Below are positions 1-7,675 of a DNA stretch of 37,338 nucleotides, piece by piece. The notes beneath the pieces were generated by a model, which had not been told where the DNA came from, searched no databases, and saw nothing but the letters and a program-made list of their open reading frames with translations. The DNA lies in the NCBI GenBank assembly GCA_023423415.1, contig JAFAFP010000241.1, forward strand, positions 1 to 37,338, written 5' to 3'. The translations under genes were made by a program, and so were the position numbers. This DNA comes from Pseudomonadota bacterium. Its GTDB lineage: Bacteria; Pseudomonadota; Alphaproteobacteria; Rhizobiales; Xanthobacteraceae. Positions within the stretch are counted from its first letter, which is position 1; the number at the start of each line of letters is the position of its first letter.

Positions 1-10
1 CCCCCCCCCC
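1..10. other. Homopolymer C run at window edge
   Basis: The window begins with ten C residues, then one A and five more C. No such run occurs elsewhere in the window. Its position at the extreme edge fits an assembly or sequencing end artefact rather than a biological signal. Bases 11 to 199 contain no gene that I can support. Confidence 0.5.
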
Positions 11-58
11 ACCCCCGCGAATCCGAACGAGCATTCCGACAAAGTTGTTGATGCTGCG

Positions 59-77
59 CTGCGCCAAATCGGCGCAG
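59..77. repeat. Short perfect hairpin downstream of integrase
   Basis: CTGCGCC and GGCGCAG form a 7-bp stem around a 5-nt loop, about 120 bp past the stop codon of the minus-strand integrase. No T-run follows on either strand, so a terminator role is only a possibility. Nothing else is recognisable in the first 199 bases. Confidence 0.3.
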
Positions 78-199
78 GGGGCTATGCGCAAACGTGTTCT
101 ACCGGACGCTTGCTGCGCCGCAGACGGAACGTTGTCACAGTTGAAAAGGGCCGCAGCAAACGACCCGTGGTCGCGCGGTCAGGGCGATGGCCGTCGACC

Positions 200-1420
200 C
201 TAGGCGGGTTGGTTCTGCCCGTGAGCTGCGGTGGCAAACTCAACCGGGCCAGACCCGGATGGTGTACTACCGGCGCTGATCACCTGGGCGACCACTTCGG
301 CCGCGTTGTTGAGGGTGTGCTGGGCCAAATGGGCGTAGCGCTGCGTTGTGCGTGGCTGCGTATGGCCCAGAAGCCCCTGAACCACGTAGAGCGAAATGCC
401 CTCATTCACCAGGAAACTCGCGAAGGAGTGCCGCAGGTCGTGCAGCCGCACACCTTCAAGACCGGCGCGTTCCTTGATCCGTGTCCACGGAAAATGCAGG
501 GACGGGCAGGGCCTTCCCGTGATCGGCGAAGGGAAGATGTAGGGATTGTCGTCGAGCTTGCGGGTAGAGCGCAGCAGGGCGATCGCCCGGCCATTCAGCG
601 CAATCACACGCGGGCGGCCTGTCTTGGAGATTGGAACGAGAAGCGTGCGGCGTTCCCAGTCCACATAGTCCCATTTCGCGTGCGAGACTTCGTTGCGGCG
701 TGCTCCGGTCAGCAGCAGCAGCATGATCGTCTGCGCGGCGCTGCGATTCTCGTCCACATTGATCGAATCGATCAGCCGCTGGGTTTCTTCGGGCGAGAGA
801 AAGCGGTCGCGTTGAACATCCGGGGCGGTGTTCAGCCCGAATGTCGGGTTCTCTTTCACACCGGGAATCTTCCATTTCCGCGCGAGATTGAAGATGAAGC
901 GGATCAGGATCAACACGCGGTTGACGGTGCCGCTGGCATAATCCTGGTCTCGCATCCGCTGCATCACATCAGCGATCGCGTCGCCCGTGATCTCATCCAG
1001 CGGACGAGAGCCGAGCACCGGCAGAATGTGAATGCGAAACACGGTTTCGTCGGTCTTCCAGCTGCGCTTGTAAGCCTTGACGTGCGGCAGGTACCGATCG
1101 CGAACCAGTTCGGCCAATGTTGGAATTTCGCGCAATTCACGTCGGCGGGCTTGAGGATCTGCGCCAAGCACGGCTTGCGCGAGGACGACACGCGCTTTTT
1201 TGCGCGCCTGATCGAGCGTGATCACGTCAGCCGGACCAATTTTGTATTGCCGCTCGCGGCCGCGTTCGTCGGTGTAGCGCTGATAGAAGGTCTTTCCGCC
1301 GGAGCTGCGGACCTCGAGCATGAAGCCGCGTTGCTCGGAATCGAAATAGTCAACCTTGGCTTTGCCTGGGTTGCAGCTGGCGCTTTGTACAAACGATCGG
1401 GTGAGGGCGGCTCTCGGCAT
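200..1420 (-). CDS. Tyrosine recombinase / phage-type integrase
   Basis: A site-specific recombinase of about 406 residues, full length for the family, that would integrate or excise a genomic island or prophage. The N-terminal ~90 residues resemble an arm-type DNA-binding domain, followed by a core-binding SAM-like region (about 100-190) and the catalytic domain. The full catalytic set is visible: Arg in LTGARRNEV (about 241), Lys in ISKTG (about 266), HDLRH (His 327, Arg 330), His in LLGHT (about 353) and the nucleophile Tyr in TQRYAHL (about 362). I chose the ATG at 1420 over an in-frame TTG at 1432 because it is the first ATG; neither has a strong ribosome binding site. No other mobile gene is visible, so the rest of the element may lie beyond the left edge or be lost. 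No tRNA gene or att repeat was seen. Confidence 0.93.
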   Translation of the reverse strand: MPRAALTRSFVQSASCNPGKAKVDYFDSEQRGFMLEVRSSGGKTFYQRYTDERGRERQYKIGPADVITLDQARKKARVVLAQAVLGADPQARRRELREIPTLAELVRDRYLPHVKAYKRSWKTDETVFRIHILPVLGSRPLDEITGDAIADVMQRMRDQDYASGTVNRVLILIRFIFNLARKWKIPGVKENPTFGLNTAPDVQRDRFLSPEETQRLIDSINVDENRSAAQTIMLLLLTGARRNEVSHAKWDYVDWERRTLLVPISKTGRPRVIALNGRAIALLRSTRKLDDNPYIFPSPITGRPCPSLHFPWTRIKERAGLEGVRLHDLRHSFASFLVNEGISLYVVQGLLGHTQPRTTQRYAHLAQHTLNNAAEVVAQVISAGSTPSGSGPVEFATAAHGQNQPA

Positions 1421-1593
1421 AAAACTCAACAACGCTTCTTTGACGAATTGAATGTCACAACAAAGGACATTTGGTCGTCAAGCCCTTGTAATCACAAATG
1501 TATTTTTGATGACAAAGATGTCGTGTGTGACGATGTGCGCGTTGCAATGAGCGACAGTTGTGTCTTAAAGGCGGACATTCTCTGTGAGGTGCA

Positions 1594-1938
1594 ATGATCG
1601 GCGGCAACCGACAAAAGGCGTTTTCTGTTGTTTCGAATGTCCGTGCGGTCAGTGAAGAGCGTCGCGAATTCGCAGCAAAGGTGCGCGCGGCGAGAGCACT
1701 TCTGGGATGGAGTCAGGCTGAGCTTGGTCAGCGTGTTGGCGTGACGCAGCGCTCAATCAACAGACTGGAACAGGCCAATGTCGATATTCGTCGATCGACC
1801 GCTGTTGCGATTGAAGAGGTCTTTCGCCATGAAGGCGTATCGTTTGAAGTGATGACCACCGGCGGGTATCGAATCGTCGTGTCGCCGCGCCCATCGCACT
1901 CATCCTCAAAGATAAGCAATCTTCAGCATCGAGGATGA
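1594..1938 (+). CDS. Small XRE-family helix-turn-helix regulator
   Basis: A 114-residue protein with a Cro/C1-type helix-turn-helix at about residues 25-80. The core reads GWSQAELGQRVGVTQRSINR, followed by a LEQ motif. The segment after it (GVSFEV...GGYRIVV) matches short one-domain regulators common in Bradyrhizobium and relatives, in which a predicted beta strand follows the DNA-binding helices. GAGGT lies 3 nt before the ATG, which is tight but usable. It is divergent from the integrase across about 170 bp of comparatively A+T-rich sequence, so it may control the recombinase promoter; that is inference from position. The last residues (rich in Ser, then Gln-His-Arg-Gly) look like a non-conserved tail. 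The target is unknown. Confidence 0.75.
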   Translation: MIGGNRQKAFSVVSNVRAVSEERREFAAKVRAARALLGWSQAELGQRVGVTQRSINRLEQANVDIRRSTAVAIEEVFRHEGVSFEVMTTGGYRIVVSPRPSHSSSKISNLQHRG

Positions 1939-1959
1939 TTCGTTGCTGAAACAACAACT

Positions 1960-1992
1960 CAACTGCACTCGGCGTCACGCCGACTGCAGTTG
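1960..1992 (-). terminator. Hairpin terminator at the 3' end of the UDG gene, stop codon in the loop
   Basis: On the minus strand CAACTGCAGTCGGCG is followed by TGA and then CGCCGAGTGCAGTTG. This is a 15-bp inverted repeat with one mismatch and a 3-nt loop that is exactly the stop codon of the uracil-DNA glycosylase. A T-rich stretch (AGTTGTTGTTTC) follows, as in an intrinsic terminator. The first arm is therefore coding sequence. Confidence 0.65.
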
Positions 1993-2667
1993 ATCCTTAT
2001 TCAAAAACTCGCTCGCTGCCGCAAACACCGCACGAAACATTTCCGGCGTCAGGACGCCCGTATTCGTGTTGTAACGCGAGCAATGGTAGCTATCGAAAAG
2101 AACGATGCCATTGAGACTGTTTCTGGCGCCGTGAGCAAATTTTACGGCTGACTTGCGTGCGCCGAACGCCGAGACGACGGCATCATGGGCAATGCGCCCA
2201 AGAGCGACGATCCCTCGCAGATCGCTCATCTCCCGAATGGTCGCATCAAGAAACGATCGGCAGGTCGTGATCTCCAGTGATGTTGGCTTGTTCTCCGGCG
2301 GTACACAGCGCACCGCGTTCGTAATTCGCGCGTCGATCAGTTCGAGGCTGTCATCGACACGCGCCTCGAATCGTCCGCGGGCGAAGCCGAACTCGACCAG
2401 CGTTTGATACAGGAGGTCGCCAGCATAGTCGCCGGTAAACGGGCGGCCGGTCCGGTTTGCGCCCTGCAAGCCAGGTGCAAGACCGACGATCAGCAACCGC
2501 GCGCTTTTTGGCCCGAACGAGCCGACCGGCGCGTTGAACCAGCCTGGCGCCTCATCTCGCCACTGGTTTCGAAAATCGACGAGGCGAGGGCAGAGCGGGC
2601 AATCGCGTCCGGGCTTTCCGCTGTCGCGAATGAAGGCGGGGTTCTCAGTCCTCGAAGTCGTCGCCAT
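1975..2667 (-). CDS. Uracil-DNA glycosylase, family 5 (UDGb-like)
   Basis: Removes uracil, and in this family also other deaminated bases, from DNA to start base excision repair. Motif 1 reads GLAPGLQGANRTGRPFTGD (about 62-80), the family 5 form without the acidic catalytic residue of family 1. Motif 2 is YHCSRYNTNTGVLT near 194-207. Four cysteines at about 23, 26, 121 and 136 match the [4Fe-4S] cluster ligands of family 4/5 enzymes. The ATG at 2667 is preferred over longer in-frame options because upstream codons read the neighbouring NYN gene out of frame, and because the protein then has the usual ~230 residues. It overlaps the NYN gene by 23 bp, implying coupled translation. The stop codon sits in the loop of a terminator hairpin. 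Confidence 0.9.
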   Translation of the reverse strand: MATTSRTENPAFIRDSGKPGRDCPLCPRLVDFRNQWRDEAPGWFNAPVGSFGPKSARLLIVGLAPGLQGANRTGRPFTGDYAGDLLYQTLVEFGFARGRFEARVDDSLELIDARITNAVRCVPPENKPTSLEITTCRSFLDATIREMSDLRGIVALGRIAHDAVVSAFGARKSAVKFAHGARNSLNGIVLFDSYHCSRYNTNTGVLTPEMFRAVFAAASEFLNKDQLQSA

Positions 2668-3298
2668 CGTGGTCGATCGGCGCACGCTGCGAGGCGGGTC
2701 GTTGGAGGAATTGCGGAGTATGGGATCTTGGCTCGCGTCCTTCGCGGGGTTCCCGCGGCGCCGGGCGTTCGGTTGGGTCACGGCCAATTTTGTTCTGCAA
2801 ATGGATGATATCGACAAACTCGTCGGCCTGTCGCCGTAGTTCATCCGCCACCATCGGTGGCTGCGACGACATGGTCGATACGACTGTGACGCGTACGCCG
2901 CGCCTTTGTACAGCTTCAATCAACGAGCGGAAGTCGCCGTCCCCGGAAAACAACACCATGTGATCGATCGAACCTGCAAGTTCCATGGCATCGACAGCCA
3001 GCTCGATGTCCATGTTGCCCTTCACTTTGCGACGACCGGTCTGATCGACGAACTCTTTCGTGGCCTTCGTCACGACAGTGTAGCCGTTATAGTCGAGCCA
3101 ATCGATCAGTGGACGGATCGACGAGTATTCCTGATCCTCGATCACCGCCGTGTAGTAAAAGGCTCGAAGAAGATAGCCTCGCGACTGGAACTCGCGCAGC
3201 AAACGCTTGTAATCGATATCAAAACCAAGGGACTTTGCTGTCGCGTAGAGATTTGCACCGTCAATAAACAGAGCAATCTTTTCCAGATTTGATGCCAT
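2645..3298 (-). CDS. NYN/PIN-like domain protein (LabA/DUF88 family)
   Basis: A predicted metal-dependent ribonuclease-type protein of 217 residues. The NYN fold spans about 6-170 with its acidic residues in place: FIDGAN (Asp13), GNMDIELAVDAM (Asp97, Asp103) and FSGDGDF (Asp120, Asp122). The C-terminal ~45 residues are rich in Arg, Pro and Glu and look disordered, ending in an acidic tail. The ATG at 3298 is preferred to a GTG one codon upstream. It overlaps the stop of a small upstream ORF as TGATG, and an AAGGA lies about 12 nt upstream. The 3' end overlaps the start of the uracil-DNA glycosylase by 23 bp. Proteins of this family are thought to act on RNA; the substrate here is unknown. 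Confidence 0.88.
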   Translation of the reverse strand: MASNLEKIALFIDGANLYATAKSLGFDIDYKRLLREFQSRGYLLRAFYYTAVIEDQEYSSIRPLIDWLDYNGYTVVTKATKEFVDQTGRRKVKGNMDIELAVDAMELAGSIDHMVLFSGDGDFRSLIEAVQRRGVRVTVVSTMSSQPPMVADELRRQADEFVDIIHLQNKIGRDPTERPAPREPREGREPRSHTPQFLQRPASQRAPIDHDGDDFED

Positions 3299-3612
3299 CA
3301 CTCAGTCTTATCCTTTCTTTTTTTGGCGGGCGGCCCAGTGGCAATGATTTCAAATACGTCGCGGTAGCCCATGCAGGACGACGAGACGACGGCCTTAAAA
3401 AATCCCAAGTGCGCCGCGAAATCTGCCGTCCCTCTACGCAAGAGTCCGTAAAGGGCCGGTTGGTTCCCAAAAGTAGTTACTGGATGGCTCGTTAACAGGG
3501 TCCGGAGATCGACCCAAGCTAAAAAGCCAAGTCCTTGACCGTAAACTTCTTCTTGCGGATTCGGGGGCATGCGGGTACCAACATCGGGAATTTCCAGGTG
3601 AAGAACCAGCAT
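3298..3612 (-). CDS. Possible 104-residue protein upstream of the NYN gene, unidentified
   Basis: This minus-strand reading frame occupies almost the whole gap between the NYN gene and rpoZ, ending in a TGATG overlap with the NYN start. The translation contains EEVYGQGLGFLAWVDLRTLL and GNQPALYGLLRRGTADFAAH, and ends in a basic AKKRKDKTE tail. It has protein-like composition but matches no family I recognise. Third positions are more mixed than in neighbouring genes, and rare codons such as TTA and AGA occur, so it may be foreign or spurious. No good ribosome binding site precedes the ATG at 3612, and the frame stays open further upstream antisense to rpoZ, so the true start is uncertain. If it is not coding, 3299-3631 is a divergent promoter region. 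Confidence 0.35.
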   Translation of the reverse strand: MLVLHLEIPDVGTRMPPNPQEEVYGQGLGFLAWVDLRTLLTSHPVTTFGNQPALYGLLRRGTADFAAHLGFFKAVVSSSCMGYRDVFEIIATGPPAKKRKDKTE

Positions 3613-3631
3613 TCGAAGGAGTGACGAGCCC

Positions 3632-4018
3632 ATGGCCCGTGTCACCGTAGAAGACTGCATTGATAAGGTCGAAAATCGCTTCGAGCTCGTCTTGCTCGCA
3701 AGCCATCGCGCTCGGATGGTGTCGTCTGGAGCACAGATCACTGTCGACCGAGACAACGACAAGAATCCGGTTGTGGCGCTCCGCGAGATTGCCGAAACCA
3801 CGATCTCCCCCGGCGACCTGAAGGAAGACCTGATCCACTCGTTGCAGAAGTATGTCGAGGTGGACGAGCCGGAGCCGGAGGCACCGCTCATCGGCACTTC
3901 GGGATCTGTCGATGCTGACGATACCGATGTCGCGATGGAGCACATGAGCGAGGAAGAGTTACTGCGGGGACTGGAGGGCCTGACGCCGCCTGAAGCCCAG
4001 CCCGAAGAAGAGGAATGA
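3632..4018 (+). CDS. rpoZ: DNA-directed RNA polymerase omega subunit
   Basis: The smallest core subunit of RNA polymerase, which helps fold and assemble beta-prime. The start MARVTVEDCIDKVENRFELV is the family signature, followed by ASHRARMVSSGAQ and NDKNPVVALREIAE. The 128-residue length and the acidic C-terminal tail are typical of Alphaproteobacteria. AAGGAG lies 11 nt before the ATG. A strong intrinsic terminator follows directly, so rpoZ and the downstream rsh gene are probably separate transcription units despite being adjacent. In some bacteria omega takes part in the ppGpp binding site on polymerase, which suits its place beside the ppGpp synthetase gene. Confidence 0.97.
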   Translation: MARVTVEDCIDKVENRFELVLLASHRARMVSSGAQITVDRDNDKNPVVALREIAETTISPGDLKEDLIHSLQKYVEVDEPEPEAPLIGTSGSVDADDTDVAMEHMSEEELLRGLEGLTPPEAQPEEEE

Positions 4019-4036
4019 GCGCCAGCGCGCACTTTC

Positions 4037-4065
4037 AAAGGCCCGGCACATTGCCGGGCCTTTTT
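4037..4065 (+). terminator. Intrinsic terminator after rpoZ
   Basis: AAAGGCCCGGCA and TGCCGGGCCTTT form a perfect 12-bp stem with loop CAT, running into a stretch of T residues. It begins about 20 bp after the rpoZ stop. It is the clearest Rho-independent terminator in the window. Confidence 0.93.
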
Positions 4066-4166
4066 GTTTCTTAACCCTTCGAGATCGGTCTTGCCGGTAC
4101 GTTCGAACGCCGTGATATCATTCATTAACAGAGGGCAGTGCCGCCAGCGCCTGCCCGGAGCGGATC

Positions 4167-6494
4167 ATGGCGCGGTCTAACCCACAATCGCCTCGCATGC
4201 AGAACCAGTCGCGCAGCTCGGCGCCGCTGGAGCTCGCAGCGGCGCCGCGGCCATTGTCCGGCAGCGAGAAGCCAAAGCGGCCAGCCAAGCCGCAGATGAT
4301 GCGGCATTACGAATTGGTCGATCGGGTCCGTCGCTACAACCCGAACACCGACGAGGCGCTACTCAACCGCGCATACGTTTATGCGATGAAGGCCCACGGC
4401 GAGCAAAAGCGCGCCTCGGGCGATCCGTATTTTTCCCACCCACTTGAGGTGGCCGCGATTCTGACCGATCTGCAGCTCGACGATGCGACCATCACGGCGG
4501 CGTTGCTGCATGACACCATCGAGGATACGCCGGCTACACGCGCCGAAATCGATGAATTGTTCGGGGCTGAGATCGGCGTGCTGGTCGAGGGGCTGACCAA
4601 GCTGAAGAAGCTGGACCTCGTTACCAAGGAGGCGAAGCAGGCCGAGAACCTGCGCAAGTTGCTGCTCGCCATTGCCGATGATGTGCGCGTCCTTCTGGTC
4701 AAGCTTGCCGACCGGCTGCACAACATGCGCACGCTGCATCATGTGCGGCCGGATACGCGCCGCCGGATGGCGGAAGAGACGCTCGATATCTATGCGCCGC
4801 TTGCTGGTCGCATGGGTATGCAGGAGATGCGCGAGGAGCTTGAGGATCTCTCGTTCCGGGAGCTGTATCCTGACGCCTACAACGTCGTGACTGAGCGGCT
4901 GCTGACGCTCGGATTGCGCAACAAGGATATGACCATCGACATCGAACAGCAGCTGACGCGGAAGCTGGCTGATCGCGGTATCGGAGCTACCGTGAAGGGG
5001 CGCCAGAAACGCGCCTATTCGATCTGGCGCAAGATGGAGCGCAAGTCGGTCGGCTTCGAACAATTGTCGGACATTTTTGCATTCCGCGTCATCGTTACCA
5101 CGGTGCCGGAATGTTATCAGGCGGTCGGCGTGGTGCATACGACCTGGCCGGTCGTACCGGGCCGCTTCAAGGACTACATTTCAACGCCGAAGCAGAACGA
5201 CTATCGCTCGATTCACACGACAGTGATCGGACCTGGCAAACAGCGTGTCGAACTGCAGATCCGCACCAGCGAAATGGACGAGATCGCCGAATACGGCATT
5301 GCCGCGCACGCGCTGTACAAGGATGCGAGCATCTCGCCGTCTGAAATGCTGTCGCGCGAGTCGAATGCGTATGCCTGGCTGCGGCGAACCATCGAGCTTC
5401 TTGCGGAGGGCTCAAGCTCGGAAGAGTTTCTGGAGCACACCAAGCTCGAGCTGTTTCACGACCAGGTTTTCTGCTTCACGCCAAAGGGCAAGCTGATCGC
5501 GTTGCCGCGTCATGCGACGCCGATCGACTTCGCCTATGCCGTGCATACCGACGTCGGCAACATGGCCGTCGGCGCCAAGATCAACGGCAAGATTGCCCCG
5601 CTCGCCTCCGAATTGCAGAACGGCGATGAGGTCGAGATCATCACCTCGAAGGCGCAGAAGGCGCCGCCGGCCGCCTGGGAATCCATTGTCGTGACCGGCA
5701 AGGCACGGGCTTCGATCCGCCGTGCGACGCGCGTCGCGGTGCGAAGCCAATATGCCGGACTTGGCCGGCGCATCGTCGAACGGTTGTTTCATCGCGCCAA
5801 GAAAGAGTATTCGGACGAGAAACTTCAAGGGGCGCTGTCACGTTTGGCTCGGTCCTCAATCGAGGAAGTGATGGCCGCAGTTGGCCGCGGTGAACTGAAA
5901 GCGTCCGATGTCGCGCGGGCGATGTACCCTGATTATCTGGAAGAGCGCGCAACGCTAGCTGCGCCGAAAGATGACAGCGCGTGGTTCGACTTGCGTGGCG
6001 CGAAGGCGGTGAAAGCCAAGCTGCCTGCGGGAGACATGCCCGGTGCTATTCCGGTGCGCGGCATCAATAGCGATCTGCCTGTCCGGTTTGCGCCGAACGG
6101 CGGTGCAGTGCCTGGCGATCGCATCGTTGGCATACTGACGCCGGGCGAGGGCGTCACGATCTATCCGATCCAGTCGCCGACATTGAAGGAGTTCGAGGAT
6201 CGGCCGGAGGCGTGGCTAGACCTGCGCTGGGATATGGATGAGCGCGAACCCCAGCGATTTCCGGCGCAGATCGTGGTGCAGTCGGTGAACGAGCCCGGTA
6301 CGCTCGCGCAAGTCGCTCAGGTGATCGCGGAGAATGACGGCAATATCGACAACATCCACATGACACGGCTATCACCGGACTTTACGACGCTCACGATCGA
6401 TCTGGAGGTCTATGACCTCAAGCATCTGACCGCGATCATCGCGCAACTGCGCGCCAAGGCCGTGGTCGCGAGTGCATCGCGTGTGAATGGCTGA
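4167..6494 (+). CDS. rsh: Bifunctional (p)ppGpp synthetase/hydrolase (long RSH)
   Basis: The single long RelA/SpoT homologue usual in Alphaproteobacteria; it makes and degrades (p)ppGpp in the stringent response. Order of domains in 775 residues: HD hydrolase with SHPLEVAAIL (His91), LLHDTIEDT (His115-Asp116) and KLADRLHNMRTL (Asp182); synthetase with GRFKDYISTPKQNDYRSIHT and QIRTSEMDEIAEYGIAAH; a TGS domain starting at DQVFCFTPKGK; and a C-terminal ACT domain containing SVNEPGTLAQVAQVI. Both catalytic centres look intact, and the RFKD loop is of the bifunctional type rather than the RelA-only type. The ATG at 4167 has GGAG 6 nt upstream; a later ATG at 4296 would remove a poorly conserved extension. 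Also called relA or spoT in related genomes. Confidence 0.96.
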   Translation: MARSNPQSPRMQNQSRSSAPLELAAAPRPLSGSEKPKRPAKPQMMRHYELVDRVRRYNPNTDEALLNRAYVYAMKAHGEQKRASGDPYFSHPLEVAAILTDLQLDDATITAALLHDTIEDTPATRAEIDELFGAEIGVLVEGLTKLKKLDLVTKEAKQAENLRKLLLAIADDVRVLLVKLADRLHNMRTLHHVRPDTRRRMAEETLDIYAPLAGRMGMQEMREELEDLSFRELYPDAYNVVTERLLTLGLRNKDMTIDIEQQLTRKLADRGIGATVKGRQKRAYSIWRKMERKSVGFEQLSDIFAFRVIVTTVPECYQAVGVVHTTWPVVPGRFKDYISTPKQNDYRSIHTTVIGPGKQRVELQIRTSEMDEIAEYGIAAHALYKDASISPSEMLSRESNAYAWLRRTIELLAEGSSSEEFLEHTKLELFHDQVFCFTPKGKLIALPRHATPIDFAYAVHTDVGNMAVGAKINGKIAPLASELQNGDEVEIITSKAQKAPPAAWESIVVTGKARASIRRATRVAVRSQYAGLGRRIVERLFHRAKKEYSDEKLQGALSRLARSSIEEVMAAVGRGELKASDVARAMYPDYLEERATLAAPKDDSAWFDLRGAKAVKAKLPAGDMPGAIPVRGINSDLPVRFAPNGGAVPGDRIVGILTPGEGVTIYPIQSPTLKEFEDRPEAWLDLRWDMDEREPQRFPAQIVVQSVNEPGTLAQVAQVIAENDGNIDNIHMTRLSPDFTTLTIDLEVYDLKHLTAIIAQLRAKAVVASASRVNG

Positions 6495-6506
6495 CGGGGA
6501 TTTCCA

Positions 6507-7271
6507 GTGTTGCAGGCACCTTACCTTCGTCTGGGCGTGAACATCGACCACATCGCCACCATCCGCAACGCGCGTGGCGGATGGCATCCTGATCCTGTTC
6601 GCGCAGCCAAGCTGGCGGTTGCCGCTGGCGCCGACGGCATCACCGCGCATCTGCGGGAGGATCGTCGTCATATTCGCGATGAGGATATCGCAAGGCTTAA
6701 GGCCGAGATCGACCGGCCGCTGAATTTCGAAATGGCTGCGACCGACGAGATGCTTGCCATCGCGGTGCGCACGCGTCCTCATGCCGCCTGTCTCGTGCCG
6801 GAGCGCAGGGCCGAGCGCACGACCGAGGGCGGGCTCGACGTCGCGGGCCAAAAGGATGCGATCGGCCGGGCTGTGAATATGCTCTCGACCACCGGCATTC
6901 GGGTCTCATTGTTCATTGCGGCAGATCGGCGCCAGATTGAAGCGGCACGCGCCGTCGGTGCACCGGTGATCGAAATCCATACCGGCGCCTGGTGTGACGC
7001 GTTGACAGACGAGCGTCGGGAGGCCGCGGCGCGGGAATTCGACCGTATACGTGAGGGCGCGACGCTTGCCCGGAGCCTCGGTCTGGAAGTTCATGCCGGC
7101 CACGGGCTCGATTATGCGAGCGCCGAAACCATCGCCACTTTGCCGGAAATCGTCGAACTGAATATCGGCCATTTCCTGATCGGCGAGGCGACCTTCGTCG
7201 GTCTCGACAACGCCATCCGGACGATGCGCGACGCCATGGATCGGGGCCGCGACAACGTGAGGGCCGCATGA
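6507..7271 (+). CDS. pdxJ: Pyridoxine 5'-phosphate synthase
   Basis: Joins 1-deoxy-D-xylulose 5-phosphate and 3-amino-2-oxopropyl phosphate to give pyridoxine 5'-phosphate, the last ring-forming step of DXP-dependent vitamin B6 synthesis. A TIM barrel of 254 residues. Visible signatures are LGVNIDHIATIRNARG near the start, DGITAHLREDRRHI, and the closing LNIGHFLIGEATFVGLD phosphate-binding loop. The start is GTG, 12 bp after the rsh stop, with GGGGA about 7 nt upstream. The stop overlaps the acpS start as ATGA, so pdxJ and acpS are probably translationally coupled. Confidence 0.96.
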   Translation: MLQAPYLRLGVNIDHIATIRNARGGWHPDPVRAAKLAVAAGADGITAHLREDRRHIRDEDIARLKAEIDRPLNFEMAATDEMLAIAVRTRPHAACLVPERRAERTTEGGLDVAGQKDAIGRAVNMLSTTGIRVSLFIAADRRQIEAARAVGAPVIEIHTGAWCDALTDERREAAAREFDRIREGATLARSLGLEVHAGHGLDYASAETIATLPEIVELNIGHFLIGEATFVGLDNAIRTMRDAMDRGRDNVRAA

Positions 7272-7675
7272 TCCTCGGTTTGGGTTCAGATCTCGTCGAT
7301 ATCCGCCGCATCGAGAAGGTGCTGGGGCGGCATGGTGATCGGTTCATCCAGCGGATTTTCACGCCGATCGAGCAGGCCAAGGCGGAGCGGCGCGCGACCC
7401 GGATCGACACCTATGCCAAGCGCTTCGCGGCCAAGGAGGCCTGTTCCAAGGCCTTGGGCACCGGATTTCGCAAAGGCGTGTTCTTCCGTGATATGGGCGT
7501 CGTGAATTTGCCGTCGGGGCGGCCCACTATGGCGCTGACGGGCGGAGCGCTGGCGCGGCTCAAGGAAATCACCCCGAATGGATTTGAAGCGCGGATCGAT
7601 ATCAGCCTGACCGACGAATATCCCTTGGCCCAGGCCATCGTCATCATTTCGGCCGTTCCGCTGAAAGCGGTCTGA
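7268..7675 (+). CDS. acpS: Holo-[acyl-carrier-protein] synthase
   Basis: Transfers 4'-phosphopantetheine from coenzyme A to a serine of acyl carrier protein, activating it for fatty acid synthesis. The 135-residue protein has both family motifs: GLGSDLVDIRRIE near the N terminus (Mg2+-binding Asp8) and YAKRFAAKEACSKALGTG (catalytic Glu about 57). It overlaps pdxJ by 4 bp. In related genomes this gene regularly precedes lepB, rnc and era, which is the order here. Confidence 0.96.
   Translation: MILGLGSDLVDIRRIEKVLGRHGDRFIQRIFTPIEQAKAERRATRIDTYAKRFAAKEACSKALGTGFRKGVFFRDMGVVNLPSGRPTMALTGGALARLKEITPNGFEARIDISLTDEYPLAQAIVIISAVPLKAV

Noticed and set aside
110..1597. 495-codon plus-strand open frame opposite the integrase
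   Set aside because: It is antisense to a recombinase with a complete catalytic set. The translation has no recognisable domain and its length follows from the codon bias of the real gene.
3299..3631. Two-piece tmRNA or other stable RNA between NYN and rpoZ
   Set aside because: No tag-peptide reading frame of the ANDN type, no tRNA-like acceptor and no CCA-adjacent T loop could be found on either strand.
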